This document shows, piece by piece, positions 55,594-64,000 of a stretch of 64,000 nt of DNA (position 1 is the stretch's first letter; every line of letters begins with the position of its first letter). A program made the translations under genes and the position numbers. The DNA is from Prevotella sp. (GTDB lineage Bacteria > Bacteroidota > Bacteroidia > Bacteroidales > Bacteroidaceae). Location: assembly GCA_017469955.1 (NCBI GenBank), contig JAFUFJ010000004.1, positions 62,001-126,000 on the forward strand, in the 5' to 3' direction. The notes beneath the pieces are model-generated. The model worked only from the letters and a program-made list of their open reading frames with translations. It was not told where the DNA came from and did not search any database.

Positions 55594-56868
55594 ATGACTC
55601 AACGAACCCTTCGCACTCACTGCCACAAACGGTGGCCTGCATTGCTTGCAGCCTTCCTTTTTACTATTACAATCCAAGCCGAAGAGAGCGATTCTGTCGG
55701 CCGTCGACACGACATATTGTCGGTGGGCGTGTCGGCCAACATGAGCTATCTCATCCCGAAAGGCGACCACAACAAGGCTGTTCTGCACAGCTTCGGCACG
55801 AGCTATGTGGACGCGCGTCTGATGTGGAAGGCCCGTCAAGGACAAGAGTCGGCATACGACCTGGCCCTGAACAGGCCCGAATTAGAGGCAGGACTGATGT
55901 TTTCGAACTTCAGCCACATACACATCAAGGACCAGAACACTCCATACGAGTCGGGCGCAGGTGACATCATTGCAGCCTATCTGGGATTGAGATATGAGTT
56001 TGTGCAGCACCGGAAATGGGGCGCGGGCGTAGAGGTTCAGAACGGACTTGCCTATGCTACCAGGCCATTCAACGACAGGAATAACGCCGACAACTGGCTG
56101 ATTGGCTCGCGACTGTCGGTATATATCGCCGCCGCACCTTTCATAAGATACAGCATCAACGACCAGTGGGCACTGGCACTTTCGGCTGACTTCAAGCACT
56201 TCAGCAACGGCACTGTGAGCCGTCCTAACCTCGGAGCTAACACAGTTGGACCGTCACTTCTCGTCAGGTATACGCCCGAAAGCCGGCGGGAAAGCTACGT
56301 CCAGACCGCAGGAAACACGGCCGACGACGCCGAAAGACAGCTGGCTCTCACACGTGATGCCTTTGAAAAGGGCCTCTACATGGAGGTGAGCGCGGGGATA
56401 GGACTCAACACTTTGCGCGACAGATTCTCGACCTATCATTCCAGCGAAAACCCCGTACATGCCACACCTACGGTGATGCTCTCGGGCATGTATCGCTATC
56501 ACCTGATGCACGCCAGCGGTCTGGAAGTGGACTATAACTATGCAAAATATGCAAGCCACATCGGCTTCTACGACCAGATGAATGGCCATGACGGCTATGA
56601 CTACTCACGACACGTGGTGGGAATGGGCTTCCGACACGAGATGTTCTTCCGACATGTGTCGGCGCATATGGGCGCCGGTTACTACCTTTACCGGCACATG
56701 GGATACACAGCTTCCACACAAGAGGGACGCTCATATCAGACCATCGGACTGCGCTACAGCCTGCCTTGTACGGACGACAGGCTGTTTATAGGCTACAATG
56801 TGAAGGCCCACAACTTCTCGAAGGCAGACTGTATGCAGTTTCATATAGGATGGAGGCTGAGACGATGA
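55594..56868 (+). CDS. PagL-like outer-membrane protein (acyloxyacyl hydrolase family)
   Basis: The 424-residue product has a signal peptide ending near TITIQAEE. The PagL His-x-Ser motif reads KHFSNGTVSRPNLGANT. As in the paralogue at the left edge, no Glu is visible at the third catalytic position. Alternating amphipathic strands and an aromatic-rich C-terminus (MQFHIGWRLRR) fit an outer-membrane barrel. Lipid A deacylation is the family function; activity is uncertain. The regulator gene starts 32 bases after the stop and may be co-transcribed. Confidence 0.8.
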   Translation: MTQRTLRTHCHKRWPALLAAFLFTITIQAEESDSVGRRHDILSVGVSANMSYLIPKGDHNKAVLHSFGTSYVDARLMWKARQGQESAYDLALNRPELEAGLMFSNFSHIHIKDQNTPYESGAGDIIAAYLGLRYEFVQHRKWGAGVEVQNGLAYATRPFNDRNNADNWLIGSRLSVYIAAAPFIRYSINDQWALALSADFKHFSNGTVSRPNLGANTVGPSLLVRYTPESRRESYVQTAGNTADDAERQLALTRDAFEKGLYMEVSAGIGLNTLRDRFSTYHSSENPVHATPTVMLSGMYRYHLMHASGLEVDYNYAKYASHIGFYDQMNGHDGYDYSRHVVGMGFRHEMFFRHVSAHMGAGYYLYRHMGYTASTQEGRSYQTIGLRYSLPCTDDRLFIGYNVKAHNFSKADCMQFHIGWRLRR

Positions 56869-56900
56869 GCCGGCCATCAGCACCGGAACACTGAAAAAAC

Positions 56901-58508
56901 ATGCACAAAAGACACGTCAAGAAAAACTACAGCCAAATGAAATCTGCCTGTCAAACCATTCTGGTGCTGGCCTGTCTGCTTGCCAGCTGCACCGACAACA
57001 ACCCACATTATATAATAGGTGTGTCGCAATGTTCGGAAGACATCTGGCGCAACAAGCTCAACGAGGAAATGAGAATGGGCACCTATGCCTATGAAAACAC
57101 CGAGCTCAACATCGTGTCGGCCAACGACGACTCGCAACGGCAAATCGAACAAATCAACCAGTTCGTGGACCAAAAGGTTGACTTGCTCATCATCTCTCCC
57201 AACCAATTATCAACGATTTCGCCAGCCATCGAACGGGCATACGAGGCCGATATTCCCGTGATTCTTTTCGACAGGAAGACTGATTCGCCACATTACACCG
57301 CCTTTATCGGGGCCGACAACTACGAGATGGGGCGGGCACTCGGAAACTATATTGCCACACAACTCGACGGGAAAGGCAACATCATTGAAATAGAAGGATT
57401 AAAAGGCTCGTCGCCAGCCATTGAAAGACACAACGGCTTTCTTCACGCTATCAGCCAATATCCACGACTGAACATCGTCGCTTCGCTCGAGGGTGACTGG
57501 ACTGAAGAGAGTGGAAAAAGGGCCATGGAGACCTTCATTGACGCGCAGAAGACGGGGCAGCAGGCCGGACATCACGAAGCAGAAAGGAAGATTGACTTTG
57601 TGTTTGGACAGAACGACCGCATGGCAATAGGAGCCAGAAAGGCACTCATCGACAAGCAAATGCTCACGAGCGACATCCGATTTGCAGGCATTGACGGCCT
57701 TGCATCCAAAGGAGGCGGTCTCGAACTCGTCAGCGAAGGTGTGCTGACGGCATCCTATATCTATCCTACTGCGGGAGACCGTGTCATCGAACTGGCTATG
57801 GACATCCTCCAAAACCAACCTTTCGAAAAGGACAATTACCTGCAATCGGCACTCGTCACACGCGACAATGCTTCGGTACTTCTGATGCAGGCAAAGGAAA
57901 TAAACCGGCAGGCCAAGAACCTGAGAGCTATCCACGAACAGGCTGCACACTATCTTTCTACCTACACCTTGCAGCGCATTGTCATGATACTTTTGGGCAC
58001 AACCGTCCTGTTACTCGCAGGGTCGGCCTACTTCCTCATACGTGTCAACAGGTCAAAGACGCGCCTTAACCGACAACTCACACAGAGGAACGAAGAGTTC
58101 AGACAGCAGCAGGAAGAACTTGAAAAGAACCTGGAGCAGAAGAGGAAACTGGCCAATGAGATCAAGCTCATCAGCAAAACACAGACGCCTCTCGTTGCCA
58201 AACTGCGCAAAATCATCAGCGAACATCTCGAAGACCCGGCCTTCAACGTCAACGAACTGGCAAGCGAAATGGCCATGAGCCGAGTGCAACTCTATCGAAA
58301 AATCAAAGCGCAGACAGGCCTGACCATCATCGAGCTTATCAGGAATGTACGCCTCGAAAAGGCGAGAGACTTGTTTGAAAACACCGACTATAACGTTTCC
58401 CAAGTGGCAGGAATGACAGGGTTTACCACCTTGCAGTACTTCATTAAATGCTTCAAGGACGAATATGGCGTCACTCCTTACGAATATATCAAGACGACAG
58501 AAAAATAA
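56901..58508 (+). CDS. Membrane-anchored periplasmic-binding-domain/AraC regulator
   Basis: The 535-residue product starts with a signal or lipoprotein-like segment (LACLLASC; an internal ATG at 56937 is an alternative start). A LacI-type sugar-binding domain spans ~35-345 (YIIGVSQCSEDIW, LLIISPNQLSTISPAIERAY, VILFDRKTD, YTAFIGADNYEMG). One transmembrane helix (~358-382) leads to a short coiled coil and a C-terminal AraC helix-turn-helix (~430-535; SRVQLYRKIKAQTG, GFTTLQYFIKCFKDEYGVTPYEY). The N-terminal half resembles fructose-sensing hybrid two-component regulators of Bacteroides fructan loci. Kinase and receiver domains are absent. It presumably senses fructose and controls the genes downstream. 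Confidence 0.87.
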   Translation: MHKRHVKKNYSQMKSACQTILVLACLLASCTDNNPHYIIGVSQCSEDIWRNKLNEEMRMGTYAYENTELNIVSANDDSQRQIEQINQFVDQKVDLLIISPNQLSTISPAIERAYEADIPVILFDRKTDSPHYTAFIGADNYEMGRALGNYIATQLDGKGNIIEIEGLKGSSPAIERHNGFLHAISQYPRLNIVASLEGDWTEESGKRAMETFIDAQKTGQQAGHHEAERKIDFVFGQNDRMAIGARKALIDKQMLTSDIRFAGIDGLASKGGGLELVSEGVLTASYIYPTAGDRVIELAMDILQNQPFEKDNYLQSALVTRDNASVLLMQAKEINRQAKNLRAIHEQAAHYLSTYTLQRIVMILLGTTVLLLAGSAYFLIRVNRSKTRLNRQLTQRNEEFRQQQEELEKNLEQKRKLANEIKLISKTQTPLVAKLRKIISEHLEDPAFNVNELASEMAMSRVQLYRKIKAQTGLTIIELIRNVRLEKARDLFENTDYNVSQVAGMTGFTTLQYFIKCFKDEYGVTPYEYIKTTEK

Positions 58509-58609
58509 AATTACCGCCATATCAAGCAACATCCAACTCTTCTGAAGCCCTGCTAAGTGTGTTTTACGACACCCTGCATGCAAGAGATTCTTCCTCCCTC
58601 CCAAAGAAC

Positions 58610-58659
58610 AAATGTTACATTCTACGTAATAAATGTTACATTTGAACGAAATGTTACAT
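58610..58659 (+). promoter_or_regulatory. Three direct repeats, candidate operator of the fructan locus
   Basis: AAATGTTACAT occurs three times (58610-58620, 58631-58641, 58649-58659). Starts are 21 and 18 bases apart, ending 42 bases upstream of the -7 box at 58702. Direct repeats at near-helical spacing are typical of AraC-type binding sites. The regulator gene is immediately upstream. Confidence 0.65.
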
Positions 58660-58701
58660 AAAATGAACGATTTGTTTGTATTATTGCTTGAAGTTTTACC
58701 T

Positions 58702-58709
58702 TATCTTTG
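58702..58709 (+). promoter_or_regulatory. -7 box of the fructan operon
   Basis: TATCTTTG followed by CAGCC, 57 bases before the ATG at 58767. Confidence 0.7.
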
Positions 58710-58766
58710 CAGCCAAGAACAACTGTCTTGGGAATCTAAGAACAAAAGGTATTTTTCAAAAAAGCA

Positions 58767-60356
58767 ATGATGAAAACGCACCTGCTAACTATTCTGACGA
58801 TGATTGGAGGGACCTCTTTTGCCCAGAAAATTTCGGCAAAGACCTTCAAACAGCCTGCTATTGTCATCGAAAAAAGAGAAGGCACCAACACTTCAGACCC
58901 AGAAGTGTCATTCGCAACACTGCTGAAAGAGATGGTCAACCCGGCAAACAACGTGGAATTCCCCACACCGTTCTACCGGTCATCTCAGGTAAGCAGCTAC
59001 GATCGTTCGTCAGTTGTTCCAGGGAAAACAGGATGGTTTGCCGACGACGACGGTTTCGGTTATGTAAGGCTTGAAATAGGAAAGAGCCGTTGTGAGAAGG
59101 TGCTTTTCGACGAAGAGGGACCCGGAGCTGTCACACGCATCTGGCTAACTACGAGCGACAAGCGTGGCACCCTGCGCTTCTACTTTGACCATTCGCGCGA
59201 ACCACAAATATTAATTCCAGCCTATGACATGAGCCGTTTCCCGCTTTCGGCAGGAGCATCTCTGTCGTATAACCACACTCACTACAAGAATACTCTTGAA
59301 CATACGGGAGGCAACACGTTCTATTTGCCGATACCTTATGCACGACATTTGAAAATAACGCTTGAGGAACACGACCCTTCCGTGCGCGTACCTCATTATT
59401 ATCAAATAGGCTATCGCACGTATATTCAAGGTACAAAGGTCAAAAGTTTTTCTCTTGACGAGATGCGCCAAAGCCAGTCTTTGCTGCAAAAGGTGAACAA
59501 CGACCTGCAAGACCCTCCGGCTCCAGTCTGTAAAAACGAGATATCGAAAGAGGTCAAGAGCAACAGCATCATACATATTGACGGCAAAGATCAAGCGGTC
59601 AACAAACTAAGCATCAGACTAAAAGAAATGAATGACGAGCAGTATCGGCGCGTCGTCAATGGAACACGCTTGCAGATATCGTTCGACGGAACGTCCTGCG
59701 TGGAGAGTACTCTGGCTCATTTCTTCGGAGGAGGAGACGACAGCCCGCAGACAAAATGCTGGTATTTCGAGAACAACGGGAAGGGATGGATGGAATGCTG
59801 GTGGGTGATGCCGTTCAAGAAACAAGCCGAGATACGGTTCATCTGCGAAGAAGACGTTCCGTTTGAAGCCATGGCAACAGTAGGAACGGCAGACTACACG
59901 TGGACAAGCAACACTCTTTACTTCCACGCGACAAGCAAAACAGAGAAAGACATTAAAGTCAGCAAAGAATACAACACGCTCAATCCCATCGACTGGAACT
60001 TCATTACCATCGACGGACGCGGCGTTTATGTGGGTGACATGTTGGCTGTCAACAACAAACTTCCCAACTGGTTTGGCGAAGGCGACGAACGTATCTACGT
60101 TGACAGCGAGCCATTTCCTTCGTTCATGGGAACAGGTCTCGAAGACTATTATAACTGTTCTTGGGCACCGGTAGTCCCTTTCCTGACGCCTTTCGGTGGC
60201 GTTCCCCGGGCACACGACAAGACTTCTCACGGAAAAAGCACATGGCTGCGCACCCGTAACACCGACGCTATCCCCTTCAACCACCGCTTGCATTTCGATT
60301 TTGAGATGGAAGGCTGGTCGAACGGAACGGTAGATTACTCCACCGTCTCTTTCTAG
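58767..60356 (+). CDS. DUF2961/GH172 family protein with possible premature amber stop
   Basis: The 529-residue product has a signal peptide (about 1-19). DUF2961 hallmarks are GYVRLEIG, DEEGPGAVTRIWLTT, GLEDYYNCSW and the C-terminal SNGTVDYSTVSF. DUF2961 proteins are now GH172, which includes difructose-dianhydride and arabinofuranosidase enzymes, consistent with the GH32 gene in the same run. The frame stops at TAG (60354-60356), exactly where the family usually continues WYG. Without that TAG the frame would add YGDLTARLYNP and stop at 60392. The true end may therefore be 60392. A lipoprotein gene follows. Confidence 0.85.
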   Translation: MMKTHLLTILTMIGGTSFAQKISAKTFKQPAIVIEKREGTNTSDPEVSFATLLKEMVNPANNVEFPTPFYRSSQVSSYDRSSVVPGKTGWFADDDGFGYVRLEIGKSRCEKVLFDEEGPGAVTRIWLTTSDKRGTLRFYFDHSREPQILIPAYDMSRFPLSAGASLSYNHTHYKNTLEHTGGNTFYLPIPYARHLKITLEEHDPSVRVPHYYQIGYRTYIQGTKVKSFSLDEMRQSQSLLQKVNNDLQDPPAPVCKNEISKEVKSNSIIHIDGKDQAVNKLSIRLKEMNDEQYRRVVNGTRLQISFDGTSCVESTLAHFFGGGDDSPQTKCWYFENNGKGWMECWWVMPFKKQAEIRFICEEDVPFEAMATVGTADYTWTSNTLYFHATSKTEKDIKVSKEYNTLNPIDWNFITIDGRGVYVGDMLAVNNKLPNWFGEGDERIYVDSEPFPSFMGTGLEDYYNCSWAPVVPFLTPFGGVPRAHDKTSHGKSTWLRTRNTDAIPFNHRLHFDFEMEGWSNGTVDYSTVSF

Positions 60357-60413
60357 TATGGAGACCTGACTGCTCGTCTTTACAATCCTTAGATTATATT
60401 TAACACACACAAT

Positions 60414-61934
60414 ATGATACAGAAAAAATTAGTAAACCTGCTAATGGCCGGCTTATCACTACTGGCTATTGGCTGCAGCGACGAAGTTGAAGACATCGTC
60501 ATCAAGCCAGATGCACTCACTCTTTCCAACTTTTCTATCGGGTATGTCAGCGCCGAAGAGAAAGACTTGGGGGTTGCATGGTCATGGTCTATGCTTCCTA
60601 AGGGGATGCAAATGGACATTACCGTACTGCGTGAGGGACAACCCTACACACATGAACTGACAAGAGCTACCAGCATCGTTCAAAAGAATCTGGAAGCTAA
60701 TGTGCGCTTTGATTATCTTTTCCGTCTCTTCGACGGCACCAACTACAGCGATGCCATTCTTAAAACCTATACCCGGCAAGGTGCTTCCACCCTAAGTGGG
60801 CTTACCGTAAGTCAACAAGAAGGTGCCCAAGAATATGAGGCTTTGCTCGCATGGAACGCTTCACTCGATGCTACAGAGATAGTCATTGAGGGCAGTAATG
60901 GCACAAAAACCATCAACGAAACCATTGACGGAAAAGCCGTAGAACATGCCGTTGCTGGTGTGAATGACGGTGAAACATGGACATTTACCTTAACAGCCTG
61001 CAACGAAAAAGGCGATGCATTGCCTGTGTCGACAACCCTAAGAGCCGGAAAACAGAAGGTTGCCTTCCTAAGCAACTATGCCACTCCCGAGGAACTTGTT
61101 GAGAAAGGCGACGACGACGAGGCCTCTGCATGGCTATGGTTCCATGAGAATTATCCCAACAGCCGTTATCTCTATGCTGGTGACATCAAATCAAAAGAGA
61201 CGCTTGATGAATTCCGCGTACTCTTCTATATCCGTGATCTCGACTCGGGAACCGAAAGCAGTGTGTGGGCACAACCACGCGTTTTACAACAGGCTACACC
61301 ATACATCACAGAGTGGTATCGTGAGGGTGGCAACCTGCTTTTGTGGCAACACGCCGTGACTTTCATTACTGATCTCGGTCGTATTGATCAAGGCTTGCTC
61401 CGCTCAAATGACCGCCGTATCACCATTGGCCGTGGCTCATGGAACCAAGGACAATGGTACATGGCTGTACAAATCAATCCCGGTAGTTACTTTGTTAGGG
61501 ACTTTTCTGGGCATCCTATATATAAAGATGTTGACGTAAGAACTGACGGACGTTCGAAATATATCACAGTAAAGGGACCGGCTTGGACGGAAGATCACAA
61601 CTGTTGTTTCTTCAATATCCCCAACCGTCTGACAGGTATCAGCGACCAAGATCCACGCTGTTACGAAAAACTGACAAATACTTATGGCATCTATCCGCTT
61701 GCTGTATGGGATTCACAGATAGACTGGGTGAGCCAACTCAATGTTTGGGAAGCCCGACAAGGCAATACCGACTTCAAGGGAACTGTGCTCTGCGTAGGTA
61801 ATGGAGGCTTGGAGTTTTCTTATAAAAACGCAGACGGAACACCCGACAAGAGTGCCTATCCAAAGAACTCTCCTTTCCAAGCTACCGTATTAAAAATAGC
61901 AAAGAACGCAATTGAATATCTAAAAACCATATGA
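60414..61934 (+). CDS. Surface lipoprotein, DUF4960-like (putative fructan-binding)
   Basis: The 506-residue product begins with a lipoprotein signal (LLMAGLSLLAIGC). Two Ig/fibronectin-like segments occupy ~25-220. A C-terminal globular domain (~225-506) contains KVAFLSNYATPEEL, GGNLLLWQHAVTFITDLG and GNGGLEFSYKNADG, which I associate with DUF4960 proteins of Bacteroidetes fructan loci (family assignment by memory). Position between GH172 and GH32 supports a role in binding or processing fructan at the cell surface. No catalytic motif is recognised. Confidence 0.65.
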   Translation: MIQKKLVNLLMAGLSLLAIGCSDEVEDIVIKPDALTLSNFSIGYVSAEEKDLGVAWSWSMLPKGMQMDITVLREGQPYTHELTRATSIVQKNLEANVRFDYLFRLFDGTNYSDAILKTYTRQGASTLSGLTVSQQEGAQEYEALLAWNASLDATEIVIEGSNGTKTINETIDGKAVEHAVAGVNDGETWTFTLTACNEKGDALPVSTTLRAGKQKVAFLSNYATPEELVEKGDDDEASAWLWFHENYPNSRYLYAGDIKSKETLDEFRVLFYIRDLDSGTESSVWAQPRVLQQATPYITEWYREGGNLLLWQHAVTFITDLGRIDQGLLRSNDRRITIGRGSWNQGQWYMAVQINPGSYFVRDFSGHPIYKDVDVRTDGRSKYITVKGPAWTEDHNCCFFNIPNRLTGISDQDPRCYEKLTNTYGIYPLAVWDSQIDWVSQLNVWEARQGNTDFKGTVLCVGNGGLEFSYKNADGTPDKSAYPKNSPFQATVLKIAKNAIEYLKTI

Positions 61935-61935
61935 T

Positions 61936-63465
61936 ATGAAAAGACATCTCGCAATATTTGCCATGGCTATGCTGGCAGTAGGCTGTGGCGACAAAGAATA
62001 CAACCTCATCTTTGAGGAAGCTGAACATAAAGAAGGTGAGAGTATCGAGATAGGGAAAACCGGCGGTAATGACAGTAATTGGTATCGTGAACCTATGCGA
62101 CCTCAGATTCACTTCACACCTGCCAAGAACTGGATCAACGACCCTAACGGCATGGTTTACGCCGATGGTGTCTGGCACCTCTATTATCAGTACAATCCCT
62201 ACGGCAACAATTGGGGCAACATGTCTTGGGGACATGCCACATCAACAGATCTTTTCCACTGGAAAGAACAGCCTGTTGCCATCGAACCAGATGCACTGGG
62301 ATACATCTATTCCGGCTCAGCTGTGCTTGACAAAGACAACACTTCTGGGTTCGGAAAGAATGCCATCGTGGCCATGTATACTGCTCATGGAGCCCATGAA
62401 CAGCAATGTATCGCCTACAGTACTGATGGAGGTATGACCTTTACTAAGTATGAAGGCAACCCTGTTATCAAGAACACAACCCACGGCGACTATCGCGATC
62501 CTAAGGTTGTTTGGGATGAAGACACCCATATGTGGTATTGCATTTTCGCCCTCGGAGATGAGCATACTGCCCAAATATGGAAGTCTTCCGACCTGAAATC
62601 GTGGACTCTTTGTTCTACGTTCTCTGCCGGCTCTTATGCAGGATGCAACCGCGGAGTGTGGGAATGTACCGACCTTTTTCCTGTTACTTACAAAGGAGAG
62701 CGCAAGTGGATTCTCACGGTTAACGTCAGCGACGGGGGCCCTGTTGTCGGATCTGGCACCATGTACTTTGTAGGAAATTTCAACGGGCAGCGTTTCACCG
62801 CAGACCGTTATGACTATCCTCTATGGGAAGATCACGGCATGGATGATTATGCTTCTGTCACTTGGAGCAACACTGGTTCCCGGTTAATATGCATTGGTTG
62901 GATGAACAATCAAGCCTATTCAGGCAATTATCCAGTGTCGCCTTGGCGGTCATGCATGACCCTTCCCCGGGAAATGGTACTTGAAGAATACAATGGACAA
63001 CCTTTATTGAAAACCACTATCGTGAAGGAAATCGAAAGTATTGCAGACGCTTGGCAGCCTGTTTCGGCTCGTCAGCTTGACGTAAAAGACGCCTACCAAC
63101 TCAACGTTACCGTCAACATGACTGCAGACTGCTCCATCACTTTGGCCAACAGGCAAGGGCAAGAATACGGGATTCGTGTGGATGCTGCCCGTCGCGACCT
63201 TGTCATCAACCGTGGAGCCAAGACGGGAATCACCAGTTTCTCCGGCAACTTCCCCATCACATCCATGCGGTCTTCACTCTATACTGACAAAGAGCAGGTA
63301 ACGCTATGTATCTATGTTGACCAGTCAAACGTAGAAGTGACAACCGAAGACGGGTCTGTCATCATGTCGACGCTTGTCTTCCCTGAAAGTCTATACGACC
63401 AAGTTATCATTACGGGGCAGGAAGCCAAGGCTCAGGTTCGCAATCTCCGACGCGTATGGGACTAA
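61936..63465 (+). CDS. GH32 family fructanase (lipoprotein)
   Basis: The 509-residue product has a lipobox (MAMLAVGC). The GH32 triad is intact: nucleophile D69 in WINDPNGM, transition-state stabiliser D188 in YRDPKVVW and acid/base E243 in WECTDLFPV. A beta-sandwich domain forms the C-terminus (~360-509). It hydrolyses beta-fructosyl linkages in levan, inulin or sucrose; exo versus endo action cannot be told. The start is one base after the previous stop (TGATATG), indicating translational coupling. Confidence 0.95.
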   Translation: MKRHLAIFAMAMLAVGCGDKEYNLIFEEAEHKEGESIEIGKTGGNDSNWYREPMRPQIHFTPAKNWINDPNGMVYADGVWHLYYQYNPYGNNWGNMSWGHATSTDLFHWKEQPVAIEPDALGYIYSGSAVLDKDNTSGFGKNAIVAMYTAHGAHEQQCIAYSTDGGMTFTKYEGNPVIKNTTHGDYRDPKVVWDEDTHMWYCIFALGDEHTAQIWKSSDLKSWTLCSTFSAGSYAGCNRGVWECTDLFPVTYKGERKWILTVNVSDGGPVVGSGTMYFVGNFNGQRFTADRYDYPLWEDHGMDDYASVTWSNTGSRLICIGWMNNQAYSGNYPVSPWRSCMTLPREMVLEEYNGQPLLKTTIVKEIESIADAWQPVSARQLDVKDAYQLNVTVNMTADCSITLANRQGQEYGIRVDAARRDLVINRGAKTGITSFSGNFPITSMRSSLYTDKEQVTLCIYVDQSNVEVTTEDGSVIMSTLVFPESLYDQVIITGQEAKAQVRNLRRVWD

Positions 63466-63518
63466 GACTTATGCCTTACACACAAGCAAAAACAGTAATA
63501 TTTTAATAAACTTACAAT

Positions 63519-64000
63519 ATGAAAAAAGTTCTGATTCTGGTTCTTGTAGCAATGGTATCCATTGCTGCAAATGCACAACTCATTGACAAACAAAATCCAT
63601 ATCTGACTACATGGATGCACAACCAAGACCCATATACCGTAAAAGCCATGGTCTTCAATGACGGTGTTTTTTGGGCCGACTATGCCAACAATGGCGGACA
63701 ATCGGGTGTCTTGCTTGGCACACCTCCCACTGATAGCAATGGAAAAGAATGGTATGAGGCCGGCTATACCCTGACCAATTACAGTGAGGATATAGCCTGG
63801 GAAGACCGGGTTGCCCCCTTCGGAACGGGAACTTGGGCTGGCGATAATATTCTGGCCGACCTCTATTTCCGCCGTTCTTTTACACTTGACAGTCCTATAG
63901 AGGGTCCCGTTGTTCTGGCTGGAGCTATTGACGACGGTCCGGCTGAAGTCTATCTTAATGGCGTTCTTCTTGCAAAAGTCGAAGATGCCAACCCCGACTG
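63519..64000 (+). CDS. Secreted protein of the fructan locus, C-terminus cut by window edge
   Basis: Only 160 codons are visible. A signal peptide (MKKVLILVLVAMVSIAANAQ) is followed by a region ending in a jelly-roll-like segment (LADLYFRRSFTLDS, AGAIDDGPAEVYLNGVLL) of the kind that precedes some GH2 or GH32 catalytic domains. I do not recognise the family. One possibility is an N-terminal domain of a second GH32 enzyme. It lies 53 bases after the GH32 gene on the same strand. Confidence 0.75.
   Translation, partial: MKKVLILVLVAMVSIAANAQLIDKQNPYLTTWMHNQDPYTVKAMVFNDGVFWADYANNGGQSGVLLGTPPTDSNGKEWYEAGYTLTNYSEDIAWEDRVAPFGTGTWAGDNILADLYFRRSFTLDSPIEGPVVLAGAIDDGPAEVYLNGVLLAKVEDANPD

Overview
The window looks like a chromosomal segment of a Bacteroidales bacterium, most likely Prevotellaceae. 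Three things point there. Seventeen or so TAnnTTTG -7 promoter boxes (usually TACCTTTG, TATCTTTG or TAACTTTG followed by GCA) lie upstream of genes, as is typical of the Bacteroidetes sigma factor. Many secreted glycoside hydrolases are present. Several end in a short C-terminal tail resembling a type IX secretion sorting signal. Base composition appears roughly balanced and uniform, and I see no phage, IS element, CRISPR array or rRNA operon.

Layout. 1-8.6 kb: a cut-off PagL-like outer-membrane protein, an M16 peptidase, a PfkB kinase, argS and an RNase H-like protein. 8.6-15.3 kb: DsbD, a GH115 glucuronidase with two tandem C-terminal modules, and a tRNA with anticodon CAT. 15.4-18.8 kb: dapB, lepB, a signal-peptidase paralogue lacking both catalytic residues, and a WbqC-family gene. 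19-25 kb: GH38 and GH92 alpha-mannosidases and a DUF1080 protein. 25.5-28.8 kb: two SLC13-type symporters. 29-31.4 kb: a CotH-like surface protein. 31.6-35.6 kb: a minus-strand run of helicase, esterase and GH43. 35.8-40 kb: a GYF/CD225 membrane protein, a frameshifted surface protein and a 67-residue protein. 40.3-46.2 kb: a minus-strand run of GH76, antiporter, LolD and CvfB-like genes. 46.6-51.9 kb: GH2 and GH78. 52.4-56.9 kb: RluA-type synthase, YitT and a second PagL-like protein. 56.9-64 kb: a fructan locus with a membrane PBP-AraC regulator, GH172 (DUF2961), a surface lipoprotein, GH32 and a cut-off secreted protein.

The genes fit a glycan-degrading lifestyle: alpha-mannan or N-glycan (GH38, GH92, GH76, GH2), xylan side chains (GH115, possibly GH43 and the esterase), rhamnosides (GH78) and fructans (GH32, GH172). 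No SusC/SusD pair is in the window.

The least explained feature is in the intergenic DNA. At least a dozen spacers carry ladders of degenerate repeats with a unit of exactly 22 bp. Three main core sequences recur (called A, B and C here), plus two minor ones. Many can fold into nested hairpins. Two 22-bp units sit at the same distance from the promoters of the GH38 and GH2 mannosidase genes.
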